Assembly: GCA_016191145.1 (NCBI GenBank)
Contig: JACPPD010000007.1
Span: 155,158-212,289 of the forward strand
Source of the DNA: Ignavibacteria bacterium
Lineage (GTDB): Bacteria > Bacteroidota > Ignavibacteria > Kapaibacteriales > Kapaibacteriaceae
Reading direction: 5' to 3'
Length of the DNA: 57,132 nucleotides
The translations under genes and the position numbers were made by a program. This document shows positions 1 through 8,108 of this stretch, one piece after another; the first letter of the stretch is position 1; each line of letters begins with the position of its first letter. The notes beneath the pieces were generated by a model. It did not search any database. It was not told where the DNA came from and worked only from the letters and a program-made list of their open reading frames with translations.

Positions 1-616
1 CGAGGACGATTGTGTACGTGTCCTTTAGCTCCGTAATCAATTCCTCAACCTTTGTTGTAGAGATCGGGTCGAGTGCAGAACAGGGCTCATCCATCAACAG
101 TATTTCTGGATTAACGGCAATTGCACGAGCAATACAGAGCCTCTGCTGCTGGCCCCCTGACAAGCCCATGGCGCTGTGCTGCAGCCTGTCCTTTACCTCA
201 TCCCATAAGGCTGATCTTCTCAAAGAAGATTCCACAACGTCGTTGAGAGTGGACTTCGAAACGCGCTCGTTGAGCGTTAAACCGTATGTGATATTCTCAT
301 AAATGGACTTTGGAAATGGAATCGACTTTTGGAAAACCATGCCGATTTTCCTGCGGAGTACGGCAACATCCACTGTACGATCGTACACATCGATACCGTC
401 GATGATTATACGTCCATCGTTGCGTACACTGTCGATGAGATCGTTCATTCGGTTAATGGACCGAAGAAACGTCGACTTGCCGCATCCCGACGGTCCAATG
501 AATGCCGTCACTCTGCGATCGGGGATATCGAGAGTGATGTCGAACAGAGCTTGTTTAGGTCCATAGTGGACGGAAAACTTCGAAGAATGGATTTTTGTTG
601 CTAACTCTTTTGCCAT
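1..616 (-). CDS. pstB: Phosphate ABC transporter ATP-binding protein PstB (C-terminus beyond window)
   Basis: ATPase that drives the PstSCA high-affinity phosphate importer at the cytoplasmic face of the inner membrane. Reading from the ATG at 616, the frame is open to the window edge, giving about 205 of the usual 250-270 residues. Visible landmarks are the Walker A motif GPSGCGKST about 40 residues in, the PstB-typical run RSINRMNDL just after it, the Q-loop (MVFQKS), the ABC signature [14 protein letters not shown], and the Walker B segment [13 protein letters not shown]. The gene follows pstA by 17 bp, so pstS-pstC-pstA-pstB read in the standard order. phoU is not visible and may lie just outside. 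Function is certain by family; only the C-terminal end is unseen. Confidence 0.96.
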   Translation of the reverse strand, partial: MAKELATKIHSSKFSVHYGPKQALFDITLDIPDRRVTAFIGPSGCGKSTFLRSINRMNDLIDSVRNDGRIIIDGIDVYDRTVDVAVLRRKIGMVFQKSIPFPKSIYENITYGLTLNERVSKSTLNDVVESSLRRSALWDEVKDRLQHSAMGLSGGQQQRLCIARAIAVNPEILLMDEPCSALDPISTTKVEELITELKDTYTIVL

Positions 617-633
617 AGGAACTCTGTAATAGC

Positions 634-1551
634 TCAGCGCCGACGCAATCGCGAACGGATTATGATTGCAGAAAAATTCAACGTAAACGTTAGCCCTAGC
701 AAGACAAGTGTAGTTGCGTATTGCAGCGGCAGCGTTTTCTCAACGTCGGGCGATTGCGTTGCGAGAACATAAAGGTGATATCCCAAGTGCATGAACTTTT
801 CAGTCACTGCATTCGGCAATGCCTCTGCCGAGTAGGTAACTCCAACGAACATAATGGCAGCCACCTCGCCTGCGCCGCGTCCAACAGCCAGTATGGATCC
901 CGTAAGGATTCCTGAAACAGCATTTGGCAGGATGACCTTTGTAATTGTCTGAAATCGCGTTGCTCCAAGAGCTAGCGACGCTTCTCGCAATTCTAAGGGA
1001 ACAGCTCGCAGTGCTTCTTCGACAGAAACGATAACAACGGGCAGCGTGAGCACTGCAAGGGTGGCGGACGACCATAACAACGAGCCATCACCTAAAGCAA
1101 CAGTGCCTGTGACAGCATCGATTCCTACTCCAACAAACTGAATAAAAAAGCCCACTCCGAATAAACCAAAGACAATCGAGGGGACACCTGCCAGAGTGTT
1201 AACGGCGAATATCACCGTGCGCGCAAACCACGCATCCTTACGTGCGAACTCCGACAAATACACTGCCGTTGCAGTACCAATGGGAACGCCCATCAACGTC
1301 ATTAACAACACCAGAAATGTAGTGCCGGCAAGTGCAGGCCATATTCCCCCCTCCATATTGCTGTTTCGAGGAAACTCCGTCAGAAATGACCACGACAATT
1401 CGCCCCCTCCCTGAACAACAAACTCCACCATCATTCCGAGTATCACTCCCAGAATTGCAACCGTTGCCGTTACCGCAATCATCACTGCAAAGAATCCAAC
1501 GATTCTCCGCGATAACGGATGTGGTCCGGAAAATGGTGATGCCAACATCAT
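634..1551 (-). CDS. pstA: Phosphate ABC transporter permease PstA
   Basis: Second membrane subunit of the phosphate importer, 305 residues, which is normal for the family. It has an N-terminal transmembrane segment (about residues 17-45) and further hydrophobic segments. The cytoplasmic EAA loop, in the stretch [21 protein letters not shown], docks the PstB ATPase. The ATG overlaps the pstC stop by one base (TAATG), so the two are probably translationally coupled. Its job is to form the translocation path with PstC. The PstA versus PstC assignment rests on gene order, on the shorter length, and on the [12 protein letters not shown]-type loop. Confidence 0.96.
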   Translation of the reverse strand: MMLASPFSGPHPLSRRIVGFFAVMIAVTATVAILGVILGMMVEFVVQGGGELSWSFLTEFPRNSNMEGGIWPALAGTTFLVLLMTLMGVPIGTATAVYLSEFARKDAWFARTVIFAVNTLAGVPSIVFGLFGVGFFIQFVGVGIDAVTGTVALGDGSLLWSSATLAVLTLPVVIVSVEEALRAVPLELREASLALGATRFQTITKVILPNAVSGILTGSILAVGRGAGEVAAIMFVGVTYSAEALPNAVTEKFMHLGYHLYVLATQSPDVEKTLPLQYATTLVLLGLTFTLNFSAIIIRSRLRRR

Positions 1552-2729
1552 TACTTACCTTGAAATCGTTTGATGAGCCTCTTCTTTACATAGAGCTCCG
1601 TCAGTGCATTCAAACCAAAGCTGACGATGAACAGTATGGTACCGAGCAGAAACAACACGCCATAGTGTTCTGATCCCCAGACCACTTCTCCCATTTCGGA
1701 TCCGATGGTGGCGGCAAATGTTCTGGAGGGTGTAAGGGGCCACCAATCCGCGAGTGGTGCGTTACCTGTTGCCATAATTGCAATCATGGTTTCGCCAAAT
1801 GCTCTGCCAATTCCTAGCAACACTGCGGCAAAGACTCCAGGAGCCGCAGCGGGCAGCATCACACGGTAGGCAGTCTGCCATTCACTTGAACCAAGCGCCA
1901 GTGAGGCTTCACGCAAGGATTTTGGTACGGCGCTTAACGAATCTTCTGCAATCGAAAACACAATCGGAACAACTGCAAGCGATAATCCGATACCGCCAAT
2001 CAAAGTGTTAAGCCTGAATTCAGAATCAATTGTGCTTTGAACAAACGAAGCAACAATTACCAGACAAAAGAAACCAATGACGACGGAAGGAAATCCAGCA
2101 AGCAATTCAATAGCGGGCTTCACGATTTCTCTAAGCCGCCGAGGAGCAAAGAATGCGGTGAAAATGGCGGCGAGTATTCCCAGCGGAGCGCCAATAATAA
2201 TTGCTATAAAGGTTGTCTTCGCAGTGCCGATTATCAAAGGAATCAATCCAAACTTTGGCTGTTCGCCAACCGGCTGCCACACATCGGTTGTCAGATTCTT
2301 CCACAGCGGTATGCCATTCTCTCCAGCAGGATTTGTGTGGTCTTCATTTGATACGGCATCCATGTCCGGCGGAAACATCCCCGTCTCTGCATTGTAAATT
2401 TCCGGATAATATGGATTCTTAGGTGTGTAAACCCCCGAGGGTTTCCCTCTGCCGACACTTTCCGAAGCTGGTTCTTGGGGAACCTCTTCGGCCTGATACG
2501 ACTCCGGTTTGTACGAATCAGGTGTGAGTTGGGTAGAATCAGACCGAGCAGTTGTGGCTGTAGAACCGGATAGATCCGAACGAGACGTAAACAGAGTAAG
2601 TGTTTCTCGGAATACAAACAGGAAGATGAGAAAGATCGTTAGAATGGAAAACGATGCTACTATCCTGATAGTCCATTCTGCGGCTCGCTCAATCGGATGA
2701 CGAGTAGTGCTCCGAAACGGATTTTCCAC
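1551..2729 (-). CDS. pstC: Phosphate ABC transporter permease PstC with a large periplasmic insert
   Basis: First membrane subunit of the phosphate importer. At 392 residues it is clearly longer than the usual ~300. The excess lies between the first transmembrane helix (about residues 22-45) and the second (about 160-185): a polar, Ser/Pro/Glu-rich stretch that should face the periplasm. The remainder is canonical, with a permease core and the EAA loop [24 protein letters not shown], followed by GIGRAFGETMA-like sequence. It lies 21 bp downstream of pstS. The insert could contact PstS or the cell wall; nothing in it is recognisable. Confidence 0.95.
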   Translation of the reverse strand: MENPFRSTTRHPIERAAEWTIRIVASFSILTIFLIFLFVFRETLTLFTSRSDLSGSTATTARSDSTQLTPDSYKPESYQAEEVPQEPASESVGRGKPSGVYTPKNPYYPEIYNAETGMFPPDMDAVSNEDHTNPAGENGIPLWKNLTTDVWQPVGEQPKFGLIPLIIGTAKTTFIAIIIGAPLGILAAIFTAFFAPRRLREIVKPAIELLAGFPSVVIGFFCLVIVASFVQSTIDSEFRLNTLIGGIGLSLAVVPIVFSIAEDSLSAVPKSLREASLALGSSEWQTAYRVMLPAAAPGVFAAVLLGIGRAFGETMIAIMATGNAPLADWWPLTPSRTFAATIGSEMGEVVWGSEHYGVLFLLGTILFIVSFGLNALTELYVKKRLIKRFQGK

Positions 2730-2750
2730 GTTGTGATTTCGTTGACGTTG

Positions 2751-3575
2751 TTACTTGATGGGATAGTAACCCACTTCCCGGACAACCTTCTGCCCTGGAG
2801 GGGATATCACCCAATCAATAAACTTTTTTATTGTTCCTTCTGGTGGCTTTCTCGTATAAAAGTACAGGAACCGCGAGATTGGGTAATCACCGTTCAGAAT
2901 CGATTGCTCTTCGGGCAGAACATACTTTTCCGACGCAGCTTTTGCGATTGCAATAGCCTTAACATTCTTTGCATAAGCAGCGCCACCGTATCCAATTGAA
3001 AATGGATCCTTCGAAATTGCATTGATAAGGGCAGCGGTTCCGGCCATGTGCTGCGCGGCAGAGGAGAAATCCTGCTTGTTAAGAACATGCTCTTTGAAAA
3101 ACTCATACGTGCCCGAGTTGTTTTCGCGTGAATACAGGATGATTTTCTTGTCGGGCCCGCCAATTGACTTCCAATTGGTAATCTGACCTGTGAAGATCTG
3201 CTTGATTTGATCTATGGTTAATCGGGAAATGGGATTCGATCTGTTTACATAAACCGAAAGCCCATCTCGCGCCACACGGATTTCCATTCCGCGATACCCT
3301 GATTTGTCGATCAACTGCTGAACTTCATCTTTTTTAATAGGACGCGATGAAGCGCATATATCTGTAGTTCCGTTAATTAGCGCTGCAATCCCCGTTCCCG
3401 ACCCGCCTCCTGTGATTTGAAACTCGAGTTTCTTCTTGTTGGGATATACTTCTGTCCATCGCTGGACGAGTATTACCATGGTATCGGAACCCTTAATTGT
3501 AATTCGTTCCCTGGTAGGAGCAGCAAGGAGCACAGTGTTCGTCAGCAGCAGAGCATATAGAACTATGTGCTTCAT
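2751..3575 (-). CDS. pstS: Phosphate-binding periplasmic protein PstS
   Basis: Periplasmic substrate-binding protein that delivers phosphate to PstC/PstA. I place the start at the ATG at 3575 because it begins a clean signal peptide (MKHIVLYALLLTNTVLLAAP). The frame can be extended six codons upstream to 3593, but those residues precede the signal. The mature part opens with ITIKGSDTMVIL and contains GGGSGTGIAALINGTTDI and SRENNSGTYEFFKEHVL, the phosphate-binding loops of the PBP-like PstS fold. Length (274 residues) is normal. It is the first gene of pstSCAB and follows the porin gene on the same strand, separated by an inverted repeat. Confidence 0.94.
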   Translation of the reverse strand: MKHIVLYALLLTNTVLLAAPTRERITIKGSDTMVILVQRWTEVYPNKKKLEFQITGGGSGTGIAALINGTTDICASSRPIKKDEVQQLIDKSGYRGMEIRVARDGLSVYVNRSNPISRLTIDQIKQIFTGQITNWKSIGGPDKKIILYSRENNSGTYEFFKEHVLNKQDFSSAAQHMAGTAALINAISKDPFSIGYGGAAYAKNVKAIAIAKAASEKYVLPEEQSILNGDYPISRFLYFYTRKPPEGTIKKFIDWVISPPGQKVVREVGYYPIK

Positions 3576-3660
3576 AGGTGAATGTGGCAGCATGGTTATT
3601 ATGGCATCGAATGGAAAACAAAATTACTGTGTTGTGCGCATGGTCCCTTTACTACAATTC

Positions 3661-3682
3661 AATGTTACCTGTTGATAACATT
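3661..3682. repeat. Inverted repeat between the porin gene and pstS
   Basis: AATGTTA (3661-3667) and its exact complement TAACATT (3676-3682) flank an 8-base spacer. It lies 5 bp past the porin stop and about 86 bp before the pstS start, both on the minus strand. It could be an operator for pst or a weak attenuating hairpin after the porin gene. It does not match a classic Pho box and has no T-run, so its role is open. Confidence 0.4.
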
Positions 3683-3686
3683 GCGT

Positions 3687-4916
3687 CTAGATTCCGAACT
3701 CAACGCTGTACCTGCCAAAGTAATTCGACGTCTCGAGGTTTGAGTTAAAATTTGTTCTGCTGTTCAAACCCATCTCAAGCTGCGTTTTAATTCGGTGATT
3801 TTTTATGTAGTAGGCTACAACGCCTGATATTGACTGATCCGTACCGTATTCAGGACGCCCTGCAAGATCGTCTGACGTCTTAACATAGGCGTAGCGTCCA
3901 CCAAGCGCGATTCCTGAAAGGAACGTATATGTTGCCTGACCCATATATCCCATGCCTACCAACACTGCCTGAATCTTTGTGCTGTCAGTTGGAAGGTAGG
4001 TCAGTGGAGCCGGCGATGTTCTGCTGGCATATTCCCCATACAAAGCCAAACCGTTCCACTTCATTACTGCATCAGCATAGATTGTAGTAGCCTCTGTTTT
4101 GGAATACAGTTCGGTGCCAAGCTCACCACGAGTACGGCGCATGTTCTCGTTTAATTGACCCGACAAGCCGATGCTCAGCTTTGGGCTTTGTTCGTGCTCA
4201 AGGTCTCCTTCGAAATAATCTCCACGGTTCTTAAAGGCCCCAAATGGGAGGAGTTCAATGCGTCCGGTATATGCAAGTCCACCGCCCAGAGACGGCGCCT
4301 GATTTCTTCCCCTACCATCTGTTAGGGCAGCCATCAGATTAACAATCACATCGCCGTTGATTGGACGCCAGAATCCTTGAAATCCAAAATCTCTGTCAAT
4401 GTTGAAAGCCCCATTCACAATTGATCTGTCAGGAAATTCCATATCACCGGATGAAATCACACGCTGCCTGTTTCCCGGCAATTTTGTTTGCCCAAAGCCA
4501 ACCTGAAGGTTTTGCGAGAAACTCCAATACACCATTGCATCGCCAATAATGTTTGGAGCTTGTGGTGTTATAAAGTCCTGATCGGCCTTGGAAAAGAACA
4601 ACTCAATTTTGTACGTCAACCTTGGGTCGACGAGTTGCCCGCTGATATTGAGGCGTAAGCGTCGCACTAAGAAATCAATTGACTGAGCCGACAAGTCGGT
4701 TTCACTTTTTGAAACGTACGTCACCCAGTTCTGCATGCGAAATCGCAAAACAACCTTGTTCAAACTGTCCGCCGATTGAAAGATGATTCCCTTGGGTCCA
4801 AAATCGACACCACCTCCATTTTGCGTTCCATTCTGAGCAAAAGCACAGGTTGCCGAAAAGAGGAAAGACCCAAGTACTGAGTACAAGGTGATTGCAATCG
4901 TACACACAGATTTCAT
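3687..4916 (-). CDS. Phosphate-selective porin, OprO/OprP family
   Basis: Outer-membrane beta-barrel, 409 residues from the chosen ATG at 4916. That codon begins a signal peptide (MKSVCTIAITLYSVLGSFLF, cleavage near CAFAQ); the frame extends 24 more codons upstream, but these are not signal-like. Family features are FGPKGIIFQSADSLNKVVLRFRMQ near the mature N-terminus, RRLRLNISGQLVDPRLTYKIEL, and FGQTKLPGNRQRVISSGDMEFPDRSIVNGAFN, typical of the phosphate-selective porin O/P domain. The C-terminus ends in alternating barrel strands (YFGRYSVEFGI). Placement immediately upstream of pstSCAB supports anion uptake across the outer membrane, probably induced together under phosphate limitation. Confidence 0.88.
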   Translation of the reverse strand: MKSVCTIAITLYSVLGSFLFSATCAFAQNGTQNGGGVDFGPKGIIFQSADSLNKVVLRFRMQNWVTYVSKSETDLSAQSIDFLVRRLRLNISGQLVDPRLTYKIELFFSKADQDFITPQAPNIIGDAMVYWSFSQNLQVGFGQTKLPGNRQRVISSGDMEFPDRSIVNGAFNIDRDFGFQGFWRPINGDVIVNLMAALTDGRGRNQAPSLGGGLAYTGRIELLPFGAFKNRGDYFEGDLEHEQSPKLSIGLSGQLNENMRRTRGELGTELYSKTEATTIYADAVMKWNGLALYGEYASRTSPAPLTYLPTDSTKIQAVLVGMGYMGQATYTFLSGIALGGRYAYVKTSDDLAGRPEYGTDQSISGVVAYYIKNHRIKTQLEMGLNSRTNFNSNLETSNYFGRYSVEFGI

Positions 4917-5003
4917 CAATCGTATCCAAATGTTGTTGAAAAAATAAGTGTGCGAACATAAGATGTCATTGATGGAAACAGTTACCACCTATTTTCGCCA
5001 GCA

Positions 5004-5963
5004 ATGAAACGCATTGCTGTTTTTACCAGCGGGGGCGATGCACCCGGTATGAATGCTCACATACGCGCCGTTGAAAGGGTTGGAGAGAAGCGCGGTCTGG
5101 AAGTGATCGGAATCATCGGAGGCTACAGCGGTATGATTGCCGGACACTTCGAAGTGCTGGACCGCATCCGTACTGCTAACATCATCGACAGGGGCGGAAC
5201 TGTTCTTAAAACAAGCCGCTGCGAGGAATTCCTGTATCCTCAGGGACGCGAAGCTGCGGCTAGGGAATTGAAGGCGCATGGAATCGATGGAGTGATTGCC
5301 TGCGGAGGCGATGGTACGTTTCGAGGCGCTCACGCACTTTGCTTAGAGCATCACATACCAATTGTGGGCACTCCCGGAACTATTGACAACGATCTGAGTG
5401 GGACCGATTACACAATCGGCTACGACACAGCCGTAAATACAGCTACCGAAGCAATCGATAAAATTCGCGATACTGCCGATTCGCATGGCAGGCTGTTCTT
5501 CATTGAAGTGATGGGACGTCATGCGGGTTTTATCGCCATGGACGTTGGCATTGCCAGCGGAGCTGAGTTTATTGCTGTTCCAGAAACAATCACCGATGTC
5601 GAAGTCCTCTATCAGCGAGTACTCGCACAGGGATTGGATAAGCGAACCATCGTCATCGTTGGTGAAGGAGATGAATTAGGGGGCGCAACTATGCTATCAA
5701 ACCTCATCAATGAGCGCTACGGGTTGGAAGCACGCGTCGCTATTCTTGGGCACATTCAGAGAGGGGGCTCTCCAACAGTTCGCGATCGTGTTTTAGGGTC
5801 GAGACTTGGTGCTGCGGCCGTCGATGCGCTGCTGGAAGGACATACCGATGTAATGGTTGGCGATATGGCCGGAGCCATTACACATGTGTCTCTCGAGCAA
5901 ACATGGACGTTTCGAAAACCTGTGCCTCCAGTAATCGTTGAACTATCATCCTTGCTTGTATGA
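5004..5963 (+). CDS. pfkA: ATP-dependent 6-phosphofructokinase
   Basis: Phosphorylates fructose 6-phosphate to fructose 1,6-bisphosphate in glycolysis. It is 319 residues, standard for bacterial PfkA. The N-terminal ATP loop is TSGGDAPGMNAHIRA. GGDGT at residues 101-105 has Gly at the position where PPi-dependent enzymes carry Asp, and PGTIDND (about 124-130) has Gly where PPi enzymes carry Lys; both point to ATP use. The catalytic Asp lies in TIDND, and GYDTAVNTATEAIDKI, MGRHAGF and the C-terminal LGHIQRGGSPT substrate and effector motifs are intact. It is divergent from the porin gene and overlaps the next gene by 4 bp (ATGA). Confidence 0.97.
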   Translation: MKRIAVFTSGGDAPGMNAHIRAVERVGEKRGLEVIGIIGGYSGMIAGHFEVLDRIRTANIIDRGGTVLKTSRCEEFLYPQGREAAARELKAHGIDGVIACGGDGTFRGAHALCLEHHIPIVGTPGTIDNDLSGTDYTIGYDTAVNTATEAIDKIRDTADSHGRLFFIEVMGRHAGFIAMDVGIASGAEFIAVPETITDVEVLYQRVLAQGLDKRTIVIVGEGDELGGATMLSNLINERYGLEARVAILGHIQRGGSPTVRDRVLGSRLGAAAVDALLEGHTDVMVGDMAGAITHVSLEQTWTFRKPVPPVIVELSSLLV

Positions 5964-6235
5964 AACCAACTTTTTTAACTCTGATTCAGATGTTCCAACT
6001 TGAAGGCATGGTTGCGCTGGGAAAGATGTTAAATCCTGCAACAGGAGAGCTCGCCAGAAATCTTGAACATGCACAGTATGTCATTGATATTCTTGAAGTG
6101 CTTCACACAAAGACTTCGGGCAATCTTGCCGATGATGAGCGTAGATTTCTTGAACAAACGCTGAGCACCCTCCGATTGAATTATGTAGAGGAGGTAGGAA
6201 ATCCTGTTTCACCTCCAAAGGGAGATGTTACCTGA
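5960..6235 (+). CDS. DUF1844 domain protein
   Basis: Small cytoplasmic protein of 91 residues with the DUF1844 pattern: an N-terminal hydrophobic helix (FLTLIQMFQLEGMVALGKM), then LNPATGELARNLEHAQYVIDILEVLHTKT, and DDERRFLEQTLSTLRLNYVEEV. The family has no established biochemical function and is widespread in the FCB group and other phyla. The start overlaps the pfkA stop by 4 bp, and the stop overlaps the nadK start by one base, so the three genes form a tightly coupled operon. That suggests constitutive co-expression with central metabolism rather than telling us its role. Confidence 0.85.
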   Translation: MKPTFLTLIQMFQLEGMVALGKMLNPATGELARNLEHAQYVIDILEVLHTKTSGNLADDERRFLEQTLSTLRLNYVEEVGNPVSPPKGDVT

Positions 6236-7101
6236 TGTTGAAAATTGGTGTGATAGCACTGCTGCAGCGCGATGATGCAGTCTCGTGGGCTATGATTGCC
6301 ATCCGGCGGTTTACGGAAGAAAATGTCGAAGTTTTTCTCGAAGAGGGATTAGCAGAGCTTGCTCCTCCGGACTTGAGATCGAAGTGTGAATCGTGTGCGA
6401 TCAGAGATTTCGAAAAATATTCCGACATGGTAATCACGTTTGGCGGCGATGGGACACTTCTGCACGCCGCCTACCATTTAATCGGTTCAGACACACCCAT
6501 AATGGGAGTGAATGTTGGAAAGCTCGGCTTTCTTGCCGAATTCTCCGTAACGAATCTTGAAGAATCGATTATGTACCTGCTAAAAGGTAATTATCGTATC
6601 GTCGATCGATCAACACTACAGATTACATTACGAAATAAGACTCACTATGCACTGAACGAAATACTGCTGGAACGTGCATCCGAAGCTAAGATGATTGCAG
6701 TCCGAGCTTCAGTCAACGATCATCATGTTGCCGACTATCGCGCAGATGGTGTGATAGTAGCAACTCCAACAGGGTCCACCGCTTATTCATTGTCTTCCGG
6801 CGGCCCAATCATAACGCCTTCTGCAGATGTGCTGTGCATTACTCCCATTTCTCCGCATACACTCACCATCCGCCCTCTTGTAATTCGCGACGATAGCGAC
6901 ATCAAATTAGAGCTGACGGGTGAAAACTCCACGGCGCAGATTGTAACCGATGGACGAATCGTCGGCCAGATTGATCAGGGCGATATTGTAACTATTAAAA
7001 AAGGTGAGTATATCGTCAAGCTTGTAAAAAGAGCGGACAGCACATACTACGATATGCTTCGTGAAAAGCTCTTGTGGTCGGCCGATCCGGTCAGATTTTG
7101 A
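6235..7101 (+). CDS. nadK: NAD kinase
   Basis: Phosphorylates NAD+ to NADP+ (ATP/polyphosphate dependent), the only route to NADP. It has 288 residues, normal length. The diagnostic nucleotide motif GGDGT lies at residues 70-74 (ITFGGDGTLLHAAYHL). NVGKLGFLAEF follows, then the YALNEILLER substrate motif and the Gly-rich RADGVIVATPTGSTAYSLSSGGPI. Both family signatures are intact. It is the third gene of the pfkA-DUF1844-nadK operon, with a hairpin about 50 bp downstream that may end transcription. Confidence 0.97.
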   Translation: MLKIGVIALLQRDDAVSWAMIAIRRFTEENVEVFLEEGLAELAPPDLRSKCESCAIRDFEKYSDMVITFGGDGTLLHAAYHLIGSDTPIMGVNVGKLGFLAEFSVTNLEESIMYLLKGNYRIVDRSTLQITLRNKTHYALNEILLERASEAKMIAVRASVNDHHVADYRADGVIVATPTGSTAYSLSSGGPIITPSADVLCITPISPHTLTIRPLVIRDDSDIKLELTGENSTAQIVTDGRIVGQIDQGDIVTIKKGEYIVKLVKRADSTYYDMLREKLLWSADPVRF

Positions 7102-7150
7102 TGGAAGTAAAAGAAGAGTTGTTGTTGCCTTAGGCTACTACCGTGAACAT

Positions 7151-7173
7151 GACTGAAACGGTGGGTTTCAGTC
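7151..7173 (+). terminator. Probable hairpin terminator after nadK
   Basis: GACTGAAAC (7151-7159) pairs perfectly with GTTTCAGTC (7165-7173) around a 5-base loop. It lies 50 bp after the nadK stop. The downstream sequence (GGTTCGTTTATA) has only a weak T-tract, so efficiency is uncertain. Position and perfect 9-bp stem are the evidence. Confidence 0.5.
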
Positions 7174-7222
7174 GGTTCGTTTATACATCCAATATTGGCT
7201 TCAAGTCCTTCGGAAGAAGAGT

Positions 7223-8092
7223 ATGGCTATTCTCATCACAATGCTATTCGTCTTTTGCGGATTGATTCAGGTTCGCGGACAAAGCGTCCTCATTGTAGCT
7301 GCCCATCCCGCCGACGAAGGAGCATGTGCTGCAATGATCTACCGAATTACCAAGGAGTTGGGCGGCAGCGCCGACCTTGTTGTTATTACAAATGGCGAAA
7401 ATGGGTATAAGTATTCAACCCTTGCAGAAAATGTATATGGAAAGCCTCTGACGACAGCGGATACCAGCCGCAAATATTTACCCGAAATCAGAAAAAAGGA
7501 ATTGTTGGCCGCAGTGAAATGGATTGGTATTAGGAATGTTTACTTTCTCGATCAAACAGATTCGAAGTTAACGCTCGATGCAGACGGTGTGTTGAATACT
7601 GTTTGGAATGTTTCGGAAATACAGCGCAGACTCGAAGACAGGATGACTTCACAACAGTATGATTTTATCCTTACCATGCTGCCATTACCCGAGACCCACA
7701 GCAATCAAAAAGCTGCCTCAATTGTTGTGCTTCAAACTTTTGAGAAACTTGTGAAAGAACGCCGCTTCCCCGGTAAGGAAGTTCCTGCAATTTTAGGTAT
7801 GACTAATGGCGGACCAGAATCTCTCAAACTATTCAGAGAGCTGAAGTCGTACCCGATTACAGCAATTGATACCGCCGCTCAAGTGTTTGTATTCGACAGG
7901 ACTCAATCGTTTGGTTACGATAATAAACTTGATTACACAGTTATTGCCAGGTGGCATGCTGCAGAATATAAAAGCCAGGGCGCGCTGCAAAATGTCGACG
8001 TGCCAAAGGCGGAACGCTACATGCTCTTCAAAGTCAATCGTGGAAGTGCCAGAGGAAGAGCCAAGTGGCTGTTCAATAGAGTTCAGCGATAG
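7223..8092 (+). CDS. PIG-L (LmbE-like) family deacetylase, exported, with altered active-site motif
   Basis: PIG-L proteins are zinc-dependent N-acetylglucosamine deacetylases (MshB, BshB, LmbE-like). Residues 1-19 form a signal peptide (MAILITMLFVFCGLIQVRGQ), so the protein is exported. The metal motif that is normally AHPDDE reads AHPADE here (H28, P29, A30, D31, E32). The metal ligands His28 and Asp31 remain, but the Asp regarded as the general base in MshB is alanine. Downstream ITNGENGYKYS and the later His in LPLPETHSNQKA are kept. At 289 residues it is near family length. The substrate is unknown and it may have reduced or changed activity. It sits between nadK and ade with no obvious link. 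Confidence 0.8.
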   Translation: MAILITMLFVFCGLIQVRGQSVLIVAAHPADEGACAAMIYRITKELGGSADLVVITNGENGYKYSTLAENVYGKPLTTADTSRKYLPEIRKKELLAAVKWIGIRNVYFLDQTDSKLTLDADGVLNTVWNVSEIQRRLEDRMTSQQYDFILTMLPLPETHSNQKAASIVVLQTFEKLVKERRFPGKEVPAILGMTNGGPESLKLFRELKSYPITAIDTAAQVFVFDRTQSFGYDNKLDYTVIARWHAAEYKSQGALQNVDVPKAERYMLFKVNRGSARGRAKWLFNRVQR

Positions 8093-8108
8093 GTAGCTTT
8101 GCATTCCA

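Noticed and set aside
12-604. Plus-strand open frames at the left edge
   Set aside because: They are shadows of pstB, whose minus-strand frame has all ABC ATPase motifs.
7102-7134. Ten-codon open frame just after nadK
   Set aside because: Too short, no conservation evidence, and it lies between the nadK stop and its terminator hairpin.
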